Translations under genes and position numbers: made by a program
Shown here: in pieces, positions 5,448-13,626 of the stretch
Layout of the letters: each line of letters begins with the position of its first letter
How positions within the stretch are numbered: position 1 is the stretch's first letter
Source: JBGPBY01 sp041481485
GTDB lineage: Bacteria > Acidobacteriota > Terriglobia > 20CM-2-55-15
Assembly (NCBI GenBank): GCA_041481485.1
Contig: JBGPBY010000096.1
Coordinates: 1 to 17,808 of the forward strand
DNA: 17,808 nucleotides
Direction: 5' to 3'
The notes under the pieces: model-generated
Databases searched by the model: none
What the model saw: only the letters and a program-made list of their open reading frames with translations
Told to the model about the DNA's origin: nothing

Positions 5448-8000
5448 ATGACAACGAAACAGCGCCTCGCGTGGCGCACTCTGGCGCTTTCAAAGACACT
5501 TTGTCTCATTGCTGCATTATTCCCTCTCTTGGCAGTTGGGGGCTGGATCTTCCATATTGATCTGTTGAAGCAATTTCACGCTTCGCTTCCGGCGATGCAG
5601 CCCAACACGATGTTAGGCCTGCTATTGGCGTCCATCTCCACTTTCTTCACGGGAGGTCAGCGTTCCCGGACAATCCGTGCGGCCGCCTGCATTTTGGCTG
5701 CGTTCATTTGTCTTCAGGGAATGGTGACACTAAGCGAATACATCTTTGGCGCGGACTTTGGGATTGATCAAATCCTCATGAAAGTTGACGCCCAGGATGG
5801 GCATCATTATCCAGGCCGCCCCTCTCCGCAAACCGCTGCAAATCTGGCAATCCTTGGAGCCGGCCTGCTGATTTACAACATCCGCCCTTTCCGGGCTCGC
5901 ATCGGCCAGGCCTGCGCCTTGTTGGCTGGCGGCAACGCCATAATTGCAATGACAGGATACTTGTTCGACACTCACGAGTTTTATGGATTCCCGGCGATCT
6001 CCCCGGACATCGGAATGGCAGTGAATTCGTCGGCAAGTTTCATCCTGCTGGCACTGGCAATGCTTTGCAGCCGTCCCGATGAGGGCATGATGTCTCTGGT
6101 GGTCAGCGATACCCGCAGTGGAGGGACGGCGCGAAGGCTAATTTGGGCGGGTAGCCTCGTGATCCCGCTGGCTGGCGTATTGACCCGGCTCGGAGTGCTC
6201 GCTGGTTGGTATAGCGTCAGTATCCAGGTAATGCTTTTCATTGTCCTGATCCTGGGCATCATGCTTCGAACAACCTGGCAGGCGGCAAGACATGCGGAAC
6301 AGGATGAGCTTCGGGTGCGGTCCGCATTCTCCGAGACTCAAAGAGTGAATGAGGCACTGAAGGAGGCAATTGACGAACGGCGTATCTCCGAAGCCCAGTC
6401 TTCCGGAATTCTCTCCATCTCGGCGGATGCGATCATTTCCATTGACGATCACCAGCGCATCACCATGTTCAACGAAGGCGCCGAAAAAATCTTTCGCTAC
6501 TCGGTCGCGGAGGCCCTCGGAGCCCAGCTGGAAACTCTGATTCCGGAACGATTCCGTTCTGTCCACAGCGAGCACCTCGCAAAAATTCTGGCGGGGCCGG
6601 ATTTCGCTCGCCGGATGAATACGGCAATTGCCGGCCGCCGCAAAACCGGCGAAGAATTTCCGGCGGATGCCACCATTTCAAAAATAGAAGTCGGCGGTAA
6701 ACGAATTCTGACCGTCGCACTTCGCGACATCACGGAACAGAAGAGGATCGAATACGGGCAAAGACTGCTGGCGCGGATCGCTCCCGCGATTATTGGGGCA
6801 GAGGACCGCGAATCCATATTGAAGGAAATTGCACGGCTGGCTGTTTGTGAGTTTGCGGAATATTGCATCGTGGACATCGTGGAAGAAAATGGGCGCGCCC
6901 GGCGGCTGGAGGTCGCGAGCCGGGACTCATCAAAGACCCAGGTTTGCGAAATGCTCGTGCAATTTGCCTTTGATCAGAATCAGGCTAGCCTCTTCCGGCA
7001 AGTACTTGAACGTCAGCAGCCGGTATTCATCGAGCACCTGTCCCTGGAATCCAGTTCGTCAAAGATTCAAAAGGACGAACGCCTGGCGCTCCAGGCCGCC
7101 GGGATCACTTCCCTTATTGCCGCACCGTTGCCGGCCCATGAAAGGTTGCAGGGAGCAATTACGTTTGCAGTGTGCTCGTCCTCTCCTTTGTATGGACCGG
7201 CTGACCTGGGTCTTGCCGAAGAAGTCGCGCGGCGCGCTGCCTTATCTATAGAAAATGCACGGCTCCTTCTTGAGACTCAATTCGCCGTAAAAACCCGCGA
7301 TGAAGTGTTGGCGATCGTCTCTCATGACCTCAAGACTCCACTGGCCACGATCGCAATTCTGACCCATATTGTTTGCCGTTCCGGCAACGTAGATGCAGAG
7401 AAATTAAGGGACTTTACAATTAAAATTCAGCGCTCCGTTCAGGAGATGGATTCCCTCATCGCCGATCTACTGGATTTTGGCAAAATTCAAAGCGGAACTT
7501 TTTCGCTGGCACTTCAGGTGGAAAGGCTGGAGCCGGTATTGTTGGGCGCCATCGACAGTGTCCGGGTTCTCGCTGAGGCTAAACGGCAAACACTGAGGTT
7601 GGACGTTTCCTATGGTAATCTTCGCCCGATCGCTGTTGATGCCCGCCGCATCGGACAAGTGATGTCCAACCTCCTGGGGAATGCGGTTAAGTTTACGCCT
7701 GAAGAAGGAATGATTCAGGTTTCGGCCCGTCAGCGGGAAAATGAAATTATTGTGTCTGTCGCGGATGACGGACCGGGTATTCCCAGGGAACATTTGCCCA
7801 GAATCTTCGATAGGTTCTGGCAGGCAGAAGAAAACAGATTCTCGGGGAGTGGATTAGGGTTGTCCATTGCCAGAGGCATTGTGCAGGCTCATGGCGGAAA
7901 GATGTGGGCCGAAAGCCGGGCCGACGACATGGGGAGTTTGTTTTCTTTTAGCCTCCCATTGGAAAGAGCCGGAGCAGTGAGCAAAAACACCGTTGCGTAA
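5448..8000 (+). CDS. Membrane sensor histidine kinase (TM sensor-PAS-GAF-HisKA-HATPase)
   Basis: 850 residues. The first about 290 hold a multi-pass membrane sensor module with characteristic segments MQPNTMLGLLLA, YIFGADFGIDQIL and PGRPSPQTAANL, followed by a charged linker. A PAS domain (about 318-435) ends in a typical ALRDITEQK. A GAF-like domain (about 440-612) ends in the helix LAEEVARRAALSIENARLL. The kinase core follows: HisKA with phospho-acceptor His626 (VSHDLKTPL), and HATPase with the N box at 741-749 (NLLGNAVKF), ADDGPGIP, the F box IFDRFWQ and GSGLGLSIA. All catalytic boxes look intact, and no receiver domain is attached. It autophosphorylates on histidine in response to an unknown signal. 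His373 (FRSVH) sits where FixL has its haem ligand, though this motif is common in non-haem PAS domains. The ribosome site is weak. It begins the kinase operon, 20 nt before the next gene. Confidence 0.92.
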   Translation: MTTKQRLAWRTLALSKTLCLIAALFPLLAVGGWIFHIDLLKQFHASLPAMQPNTMLGLLLASISTFFTGGQRSRTIRAAACILAAFICLQGMVTLSEYIFGADFGIDQILMKVDAQDGHHYPGRPSPQTAANLAILGAGLLIYNIRPFRARIGQACALLAGGNAIIAMTGYLFDTHEFYGFPAISPDIGMAVNSSASFILLALAMLCSRPDEGMMSLVVSDTRSGGTARRLIWAGSLVIPLAGVLTRLGVLAGWYSVSIQVMLFIVLILGIMLRTTWQAARHAEQDELRVRSAFSETQRVNEALKEAIDERRISEAQSSGILSISADAIISIDDHQRITMFNEGAEKIFRYSVAEALGAQLETLIPERFRSVHSEHLAKILAGPDFARRMNTAIAGRRKTGEEFPADATISKIEVGGKRILTVALRDITEQKRIEYGQRLLARIAPAIIGAEDRESILKEIARLAVCEFAEYCIVDIVEENGRARRLEVASRDSSKTQVCEMLVQFAFDQNQASLFRQVLERQQPVFIEHLSLESSSSKIQKDERLALQAAGITSLIAAPLPAHERLQGAITFAVCSSSPLYGPADLGLAEEVARRAALSIENARLLLETQFAVKTRDEVLAIVSHDLKTPLATIAILTHIVCRSGNVDAEKLRDFTIKIQRSVQEMDSLIADLLDFGKIQSGTFSLALQVERLEPVLLGAIDSVRVLAEAKRQTLRLDVSYGNLRPIAVDARRIGQVMSNLLGNAVKFTPEEGMIQVSARQRENEIIVSVADDGPGIPREHLPRIFDRFWQAEENRFSGSGLGLSIARGIVQAHGGKMWAESRADDMGSLFSFSLPLERAGAVSKNTVA

Positions 8001-8020
8001 AGGTTGGGGTTTCATACAGC

Positions 8021-8416
8021 GTGTCTCTGTCGATTAAAACCACAACCGCTGAAATCACTCTGATGGAGGCTGAAAGCGGTCCAGTCGTCACAGTGCGGAT
8101 TCTGCCTGAAGTGCTGCAATCTCTTGACGATGCGCGAGCCAATATCGAGGCCTGTTTCTGCGTTGCGTCCAACCGCCGCAGCAGGCTTCTCGTGGATATA
8201 CGGCAAGCAGCACTCATCACTGCCGAAGTACGGCACTTTTACAGCGGTGAGAACCTGACACAGTGGTTCTCGGCCCTTGGCCTTTTGGTCGATGCTTCTC
8301 CGGTCGGGAGGGTTATGGGAAATCTTTACATACGCATTGCCCGGCCTGGCTTGCCCACACGCATCTTCACCGACGAAGATACGGCGATGATCTGGCTGAG
8401 AAAGGCCGTTTTTTGA
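8021..8416 (+). CDS. STAS-like (DUF7793-type) small protein
   Basis: 131 residues, no signal peptide, soluble. The pattern of an N-terminal beta pair, a helix (EVLQSLDDARANIEACF), a strand with RRSRLLVDIRQ and a C-terminal helix TDEDTAMIWLRKAVF resembles STAS/SpoIIAA-like regulators, and I think of the DUF7793 family; this is a fold-level match from memory. Such proteins typically act as partner-binding switches in signalling. It starts 20 nt after the membrane kinase stop with GTG; a weak purine stretch lies upstream, and ATG at 8063 is a possible later start. Its TGA stop (8414-8416) overlaps the TTG start of the hybrid kinase by the four bases TTGA, so the two are probably translated together and may interact. 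Confidence 0.65.
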   Translation: MSLSIKTTTAEITLMEAESGPVVTVRILPEVLQSLDDARANIEACFCVASNRRSRLLVDIRQAALITAEVRHFYSGENLTQWFSALGLLVDASPVGRVMGNLYIRIARPGLPTRIFTDEDTAMIWLRKAVF

Positions 8417-9726
8417 GCCAACCAGCGGAGAAACATCGAGAGCGGCTGGCCGACCTTCTGAAGACACTCGAAGACATGGCGGCCGGGGAACTCCATCGCA
8501 AAGCCCCGATCTCCGACGAGCGCGATGAGATTGACGCGATTGCCTATACCATCAATGTTGTAGTGGGCGAACTTCAGCTGTTGGTCCAACGCCTGGCCCG
8601 GGCAGAAAGGGAATCGCAACAAGCCAGCCAGCACAAAACGCTGTTTCTTCGCAATGTCAGCCACGAGCTTAAGACGCCTCTGGCCGCCCTGCTCAGCTAC
8701 AATGACCTCCTGGCAAAGACCCGGCTTGACGACAAACAGCAGCACGCAGTAGAGCGCATTCGCGCCAACGGCGAGGCGCTCAATCAACTCATTGAGGATC
8801 TACTCGACGTCGCACGAATCGAAGCAGGGAAGCTCGAATTCGTCCTGAGACCTGTTTCTCCATCTGAAGTGGCTACGGATGTGATTCAGAGCCTGCTTCC
8901 CCAGGCTCACGGCAAGGGCCTGACTTTGACTCTGTCCGTGACTCCCGACTTCCCTCACCAAATCATCACCGATGCCCGAAGACTGCGTCAGATCCTCATG
9001 AACCTGGTCGGAAACGCCGTAAAATTCACGGACCGCGGGGAAGTCGCGTTGTCGCTGAAGTTGAACAACACCACCAACAAGCTGATCCTCGACGTCACCG
9101 ACACCGGTGTCGGTTTCCCCGACGATGGACGTCAGCGGCTGTTTTCGGTTTTCTCCCAATTGGACAACACTCGTGGAGGAGTCGGTCTTGGCCTGGTTTT
9201 GGCCAAACAGTTAAGTAAGGAGCTTGGAGGAGATCTGGAGCTTGTTTCGAGCCGGCCAGGCGGTGGCACACACTTCCGAGTTCAGCTGGAAGTCGTTCAG
9301 AGCAATCCTTCAACTCCGGCAACATTGCAGACGCCTCCGGATAAATCTGCGATTGATCTTGGTGGACTGTCCGTACTTATTGCGAAAGACAATGCGGACC
9401 TCCTCGCAGCCACTGCCGAACTTCTGGATTTGCTGGGCTGCAACGTATCAACTGCAAGAAACGGCATGGAAGCCATCGAACGGTTCGGTTCCAATTCGTT
9501 CCATGTGATTCTTATGGACATGCAAATGCCGGTTCTCGACGGTTTGGAAGCCGCGCGCCGAATGCGACAACTGGGTTTCAAAGGCGCCATCTTCGCACTC
9601 TCAGCTCACGCGATGGTGGAAGACCGGCAGCGCTTCCTCGCCGCCGGCTGCGACGATCATATCGTCAAACCCATCGATATCGACAGGCTGGCAGCCCGGC
9701 TTGCTGTGCATCGTCCCAGAAAGTAA
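8413..9726 (+). CDS. Soluble hybrid histidine kinase (HAMP-like-HisKA-HATPase-REC)
   Basis: 437 residues with no membrane segment. Residues about 8-60 (LLKTLEDMAAGELHRKAPI...DEIDAIAYTIN) resemble a HAMP-type helical signal relay. HisKA carries His84 (NVSHELKTPL). HATPase has NLVGNAVKF (197-205), DTGVGFP (230-236) and GVGLGL. A receiver domain (about 319-432) has phospho-acceptor Asp369 (LMDMQMP), the Ser/Thr switch (FALSAHA) and the conserved Lys of IVKPID. The acidic pair near the start of the receiver reads Ala-Lys-Asp-Asn, so Lys325 replaces one expected Asp/Glu. An ATG-like frame extends upstream to 8263, but that part is only the other frame of the STAS-like gene; TTG at 8413 with GAGAAAGG 7 nt ahead and a TTGA overlap is the sensible start. 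No DNA-binding output domain. The sensor input is probably the STAS-like partner or the upstream kinase. Confidence 0.88.
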   Translation: MSQPAEKHRERLADLLKTLEDMAAGELHRKAPISDERDEIDAIAYTINVVVGELQLLVQRLARAERESQQASQHKTLFLRNVSHELKTPLAALLSYNDLLAKTRLDDKQQHAVERIRANGEALNQLIEDLLDVARIEAGKLEFVLRPVSPSEVATDVIQSLLPQAHGKGLTLTLSVTPDFPHQIITDARRLRQILMNLVGNAVKFTDRGEVALSLKLNNTTNKLILDVTDTGVGFPDDGRQRLFSVFSQLDNTRGGVGLGLVLAKQLSKELGGDLELVSSRPGGGTHFRVQLEVVQSNPSTPATLQTPPDKSAIDLGGLSVLIAKDNADLLAATAELLDLLGCNVSTARNGMEAIERFGSNSFHVILMDMQMPVLDGLEAARRMRQLGFKGAIFALSAHAMVEDRQRFLAAGCDDHIVKPIDIDRLAARLAVHRPRK

Positions 9727-9754
9727 AACAAGCCAAGGGAGCCGGAACACAGGC

Positions 9755-9768
9755 GCCGGACACCCGGC
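9755..9768 (+). other. Small GC-rich hairpin after the kinase operon
   Basis: GCCGG-ACAC-CCGGC forms a perfect 5-bp stem with a 4-nt loop, 28 nt after the hybrid kinase stop and 11 nt before the methyltransferase ATG. No T-run follows, so an intrinsic terminator is unlikely. It may slightly shape translation of the next gene. Confidence 0.3.
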
Positions 9769-9779
9769 AGATTGGATAC

Positions 9780-10943
9780 ATGCAAGTCACGATTGAAAAA
9801 ATGGTTTATGGGGGAGCGGGGCTGGCGCGCTCTCCGGAAGGTGTGATTTTCGTGCCGCGCGCTGCGCCAGGAGATGTCGTGGATGTGGAAGTCTTCGACA
9901 GGAAGAAAGATTACGCATCGGCGCGGATCGTTTCGATTGTGGATCCATCACCGGACCGGCAATCGCCGTCGTGTCCGAACTACCTCACGGCGGGCTGCTG
10001 TCACTGGCAACATATCCGGTACGAGCGTCAGGTCCAGATAAAGGAGGCGGTCCTTCGGGAAACATTGCAGCGCACCGGACATCTGCACTGGGACCGGCCC
10101 ATCCCAATCGTTAAAGGTCCGGATGCCCACTATCGCTTGCGCGCAACATTTCATGTTCGCGGCAATCAGCTGGGATTCATGCGCGAGCGGAGCAACACCG
10201 TGGTTCCGATTCGGGAATGCCATTCGCTGGTGCCGGACCTCAATGCGTTCATACCAGAGGGCAATCAGTTGCTGAAAGGATTTGCAGAAGTTAAAGAGGT
10301 CCACGCGGTTTGCGGTCCCCCGGTTGTCGCATCGTTCGATGGCAGATTGACTGGAGCGGAGAATCCGCGAATTCGTGTGAACAATTGTGAGTTCGAAATG
10401 CATCCGGACGCATTTTTTCAGTCCAACCAATTTCTCCTGGAGGATTTCATGAACGAGGTCCTGGATCAGGTCGGACCGAACCCCGGGTACGTACTGGATC
10501 TGTTTTCCGGGAGCGGATTTTTTTCGATTCCGGTGTCCCGGCGGGCGAAGGAAGTTCTCAGCGTCGAAGCCAACCGGGTTGCCGTGAAACTGGGGAAGCT
10601 GAACGCAAATCTAAACCGGGCCAGGAATGTGACGTTTGTGGGACGGGACGTTGAGGATGCGCTAAAAGATGCCGAAGTGAAGCCGGATGTGGTGCTGCTC
10701 AATCCCCCTCGGACCGGCTGTGGGAAGGAGACTGCGCTGCGGATTGCTCGGCTTGCAGCGGAAAAGATCGTCTATGTGTCTTGCAATCCCAGTACGTTCG
10801 CGGGAGAGGCGGCGGTTTTTGTCCAGCAGGGATACGAGCTGGAGCGAATTGCCATGGTTGATCAGTTTCCAAATACGTATCACATCGAACTGGTCGCAGG
10901 ATTCAGGCGGGAAAAACAGGGGCCAGTTCCGGAATTAATTTAG
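9780..10943 (+). CDS. RlmD/RumA-type 23S rRNA (uracil-C5)-methyltransferase
   Basis: 387 residues. An N-terminal TRAM RNA-binding domain (about 1-55, VYGGAGLAR...VFVPRAAPGDVVDVEV-like pattern) is followed by a cysteine-bearing segment (65-78), a central RNA-binding part, and a Rossmann SAM methyltransferase domain from about 235. Motifs: DLFSGSGFFSIP (240-251) for SAM, NPPRTG (308-313), catalytic Cys335 in YVSCNPSTF and the base-position Glu370 in YHIELV. It should methylate a specific uracil C5 in 23S rRNA (U1939-like; the exact site cannot be assigned among RlmD/RlmC/TrmA-like paralogues). The Fe-S cysteine motif is unusual: Cys65, Ala71 where Cys is expected, then Cys73-Cys74, with a further Cys147. 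ATG at 9780 begins exactly at the TRAM domain; ribosome site weak. Probably a separate transcription unit or read-through from the kinase operon. Confidence 0.9.
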   Translation: MQVTIEKMVYGGAGLARSPEGVIFVPRAAPGDVVDVEVFDRKKDYASARIVSIVDPSPDRQSPSCPNYLTAGCCHWQHIRYERQVQIKEAVLRETLQRTGHLHWDRPIPIVKGPDAHYRLRATFHVRGNQLGFMRERSNTVVPIRECHSLVPDLNAFIPEGNQLLKGFAEVKEVHAVCGPPVVASFDGRLTGAENPRIRVNNCEFEMHPDAFFQSNQFLLEDFMNEVLDQVGPNPGYVLDLFSGSGFFSIPVSRRAKEVLSVEANRVAVKLGKLNANLNRARNVTFVGRDVEDALKDAEVKPDVVLLNPPRTGCGKETALRIARLAAEKIVYVSCNPSTFAGEAAVFVQQGYELERIAMVDQFPNTYHIELVAGFRREKQGPVPELI

Positions 10944-10982
10944 ATGCCCGGTTATTTTGAGGGAGCGGGGACCGCACGTATT

Positions 10983-11011
10983 GATCTCCGAGATCTATAT
11001 TTCGGATATAG
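10983..11011. promoter_or_regulatory. Two adjoining dyads upstream of comEC
   Basis: GATCTC-C-GAGATC (10983-10995) is a perfect 6-bp dyad. It shares its last base with a second perfect dyad, CTATAT-TTCGG-ATATAG (10995-11011). A competing pair, CCGA (10988-10991) with TCGG (11002-11005), could form instead. TATAGT at 11007-11012 is a good -10-like hexamer but has no proper -35 at 16-18 nt. The site could be an operator or an RNA structure controlling comEC. Confidence 0.4.
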
Positions 11012-11047
11012 TAAGGACGCCCTTTGCAGTTCAACCGAGGACTGCAT

Positions 11048-13432
11048 ATGGTGCCTTTACTACTTCCTCTTTTCGTTCTGATTGCGGGCATTCTTTCGGG
11101 CCCGTTTCTCGATCCTCACTTTGTATGGTTGTGTTTTCCTCTGGCGTTGCTTCTGGGAATCGCGAAACGGCGTCTCCTTCTAATTACCGTTTTCTTAATC
11201 GGTGTAGCCAGACGCGATGCGATACCTCCGGTTCCACCGGACCCAGGACCGGAAGCCGTACGGCTGATCGGCACTGTCGAGCGTGCGCCAGAATGGCGAG
11301 GGATCGGCATCACTCTCGATTTGACAATTGTCAGCGTGGACCGGCACCCCTGCCCTGGAAGGGCCCGACTTACCGAGTTTCTCGACAACCCGGACCTGCT
11401 CGAGCTCTTCAACCGCCTCGATCTCGGCCGAGGGGACAGCGTGGAGGTCTTGGTAGCTCTCCGGCGCCCAACTGTGTATCGGGATCCGGGAGTCTTTGAT
11501 TACCGGCGTTACCTTGAACGCCAGGGAATTTACTGGACCGGCACGATCCGCAATCCGCGGCTCATTACCGTCATGGCTCGAGGATGGCATGGTCCGGACC
11601 GCGCCCGCCGCTGGATCGCGAATCGGATATCCCGCCATTTTGAGAATGACAACGAGCGCGGACTCGTAATGGGCATGGTTTTGGGCCGCACTTCCGGCCT
11701 GAGCGCCGACACGGAACGGCAATTTCAAGCAGGCGGCCTGTTCCATCTCGTCGTCGTTTCCGGATTCAATATCGCCGTCGTCGCTTCCGCCGTCCTATGG
11801 CTTACGCGGCTCCTTCTGCGAAGCAGAATGATTCGACTTCTCACTGTGGCCGTCTTTGTATTCATCTATACCGTTCTGGTCGGCTGGCAAATCCCTGCGG
11901 TTCGGGCGGCCATTATGGCCGTCACATTTATTGCCGGAAGAATTCTGGATCGCGGACATTCTCCATTAAATTCCACGGCATTTACCGCATTCGTGCTCCT
12001 GTTGATCGATCCTACCTCCATTGAAGACAGCAGTTTTCAGATGACCTTTGCAGCTGTTACCGCCGTGATCGGCCTGGGCCTGCCGGCAAACCAGTGGGCT
12101 TTCGGACACTGGAATCCGCGCTTGAATCAATTCGACAACGTCGACCGCGACGGGACGCTGGCCGTCGACGTCGCGGCATGGCGGGTGGAGCGCCGCATGT
12201 GGTGCGAGCGTTACCGGTTACCGTATGCCGTCGTGTTGCTGCCCTGGCGGTTCGGTCAACTGCTGGGAGGAGCGATCATCACGACTCTTGGCGTGGAAAC
12301 CGTCTTCATCTTTTTCATGGTGGAATCGTTTCACCGCATCGCCCCAATTTCCCCGTTGCTCAATGTGCCGGCCGGTCTGATCGCGGCGGTCATGACGCCA
12401 CTCGGGCTCCTTCTGATCCCGCTTCCGCATTTGGCCGCCGTGCCAGTCGCAATCCTCATTCGGACGCTGGTACGGCTACTTCTATGGATACTCCAGCTTG
12501 GACTGACCCTTCCCCACGCCACGATGCGCGTTCCGTCGGCACCGGTATGGCTCTGGTCGATCTACGCGGTTGCCGCGGCTGTAATTGTCACCGCAGTCTG
12601 GAAAAAACTTGCGTGGCTGCTGATTACAGGCAGCCTCACGGCAGCAATATCGTTGGGAATGGTTGCGTTCGGAGACTTTTCGCCTCCCCCTCCCCGAGAC
12701 GTGGTGGTCACCTTCCTCGACGTTGGACAAGGTGACTGTATCCTTTTGGAATTCCCCGACCACCGCCGGATGCTCATCGACGGTGGTGGTGTCGCTGCAG
12801 GCCGATTTCTAGGACTACGGGAAGAAAGTACGTTCTCGATTGGAGAGGACGTTGTCAGTGCCTATCTGTTTTCCCGGGGGATCCGCAGGCTGGACACCGT
12901 CGTCCTGACCCACGCGCATAACGATCACCTCGACGGACTATTCGACGTCGTTTCCAACTTTCAGGTCGGTGAAGCCTGGTTGGGACGGAATCCGATGATT
13001 CCGGCCTACCGCGCATTCCTGGACCTTCTCCGGGAACGACGGATTCCAGTCCGATGGGTTTCCACCGGCGACCGGATCGGGGAATTTAGCGTCTTGCATC
13101 CGCCCCTGAATTACTCCAACCGCAAATCCGCCCAGAACAACGACTCGGTTGTCCTGCTCCTCGATACCGGAAATCAGACCGCTCTTTTCACCGGCGATCT
13201 GGAAATTTCGATTCCGGCGCCGGCGTTCGTAAACCTCCTCAAAGTACCCCATCACGGAAGCGGCGGCACGAAACTGAAAGTTCGATCGAATATTCGGGTG
13301 ATTTCGGTCGGAGCGAACAATCCGTTTGGTCATCCAGCAGCCTCCGCCCTTCCGGCATTGCGGACCGATCGCTACGGTGCAATCCAGGTGACGCTCTCCG
13401 GCAGGATGCCGGCTGTACAGGCGCTGAGGTGA
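11048..13432 (+). CDS. comEC: ComEC/Rec2 DNA-uptake channel protein
   Basis: 794 residues. In competent bacteria ComEC forms the inner-membrane channel that takes in transforming DNA as a single strand. The N-terminus has two to three TM helices and then a DUF4131/OB-like periplasmic part (about 60-185). The competence domain follows, with the family hallmark FQAGGLFHLVVVSGFNIAVV (about 230-249) and many TM helices. The C-terminal metallo-beta-lactamase domain (from about 555) shows VTFLDVGQGDCILLEF, the metal motif THAHNDHLDG with His622, His624, Asp626 and His627, Asp717 in FTGDLE and HHGS at 735-738. All expected ligands look present, so nuclease activity is possible. ATG at 11048 was chosen because GAGGA lies 6 nt upstream; TTG at 11024 is an alternative. 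No comEA or pilus genes are in the window, so natural competence is not shown. Confidence 0.92.
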   Translation: MVPLLLPLFVLIAGILSGPFLDPHFVWLCFPLALLLGIAKRRLLLITVFLIGVARRDAIPPVPPDPGPEAVRLIGTVERAPEWRGIGITLDLTIVSVDRHPCPGRARLTEFLDNPDLLELFNRLDLGRGDSVEVLVALRRPTVYRDPGVFDYRRYLERQGIYWTGTIRNPRLITVMARGWHGPDRARRWIANRISRHFENDNERGLVMGMVLGRTSGLSADTERQFQAGGLFHLVVVSGFNIAVVASAVLWLTRLLLRSRMIRLLTVAVFVFIYTVLVGWQIPAVRAAIMAVTFIAGRILDRGHSPLNSTAFTAFVLLLIDPTSIEDSSFQMTFAAVTAVIGLGLPANQWAFGHWNPRLNQFDNVDRDGTLAVDVAAWRVERRMWCERYRLPYAVVLLPWRFGQLLGGAIITTLGVETVFIFFMVESFHRIAPISPLLNVPAGLIAAVMTPLGLLLIPLPHLAAVPVAILIRTLVRLLLWILQLGLTLPHATMRVPSAPVWLWSIYAVAAAVIVTAVWKKLAWLLITGSLTAAISLGMVAFGDFSPPPPRDVVVTFLDVGQGDCILLEFPDHRRMLIDGGGVAAGRFLGLREESTFSIGEDVVSAYLFSRGIRRLDTVVLTHAHNDHLDGLFDVVSNFQVGEAWLGRNPMIPAYRAFLDLLRERRIPVRWVSTGDRIGEFSVLHPPLNYSNRKSAQNNDSVVLLLDTGNQTALFTGDLEISIPAPAFVNLLKVPHHGSGGTKLKVRSNIRVISVGANNPFGHPAASALPALRTDRYGAIQVTLSGRMPAVQALR

Positions 13433-13523
13433 AATAAGCAAACGAAGTTGAAGACTTTTCGCTATATAAGTTATTGTTTTGCAAGGGCTCGAAATTTTTA
13501 TTCTCCGGGCGAGGGATATTCGG

Positions 13524-13552
13524 TTGACTCAGTCAAGTCAATGCACTAATCT
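13524..13552 (+). promoter_or_regulatory. Probable promoter of the MltD-like gene, -35 inside a palindrome
   Basis: TTGACT (13524-13529; 5 of 6 to the -35 consensus) and TAATCT (13547-13552; 3 of 6 to the -10) are separated by the ideal 17 nt, about 51 nt before the GTG and 75 nt before the TTG candidate start. The -35 is the left arm of a perfect palindrome, TTGACT-C-AGTCAA (13524-13536), suggesting a bound regulator would occlude polymerase. The 13433-13626 gap contains no other clear feature. Confidence 0.45.
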
Positions 13553-13616
13553 GACCGGGATTTTGCTGGCCACTAGAACACGATCGCGAGGAGCAGGTCT
13601 TAGTGGCTTTTTTATT

Positions 13617-13621
13617 AGGAG
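13617..13621 (+). promoter_or_regulatory. Shine-Dalgarno favouring a TTG start
   Basis: AGGAG, 5 nt before TTG at 13627. A second purine run (GAGGAG, 13588-13593) lies 9 nt before a GTG at 13603, so both starts are possible; the TTG gives the cleaner lipoprotein signal. Confidence 0.55.
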
Positions 13622-13626
13622 AATAT

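Noticed and set aside
8263..8412. N-terminal 50 codons of the longest hybrid-kinase frame
   Set aside because: This stretch is the alternative frame of the STAS-like gene and does not look like protein; the TTG at 8413 explains the kinase start better.
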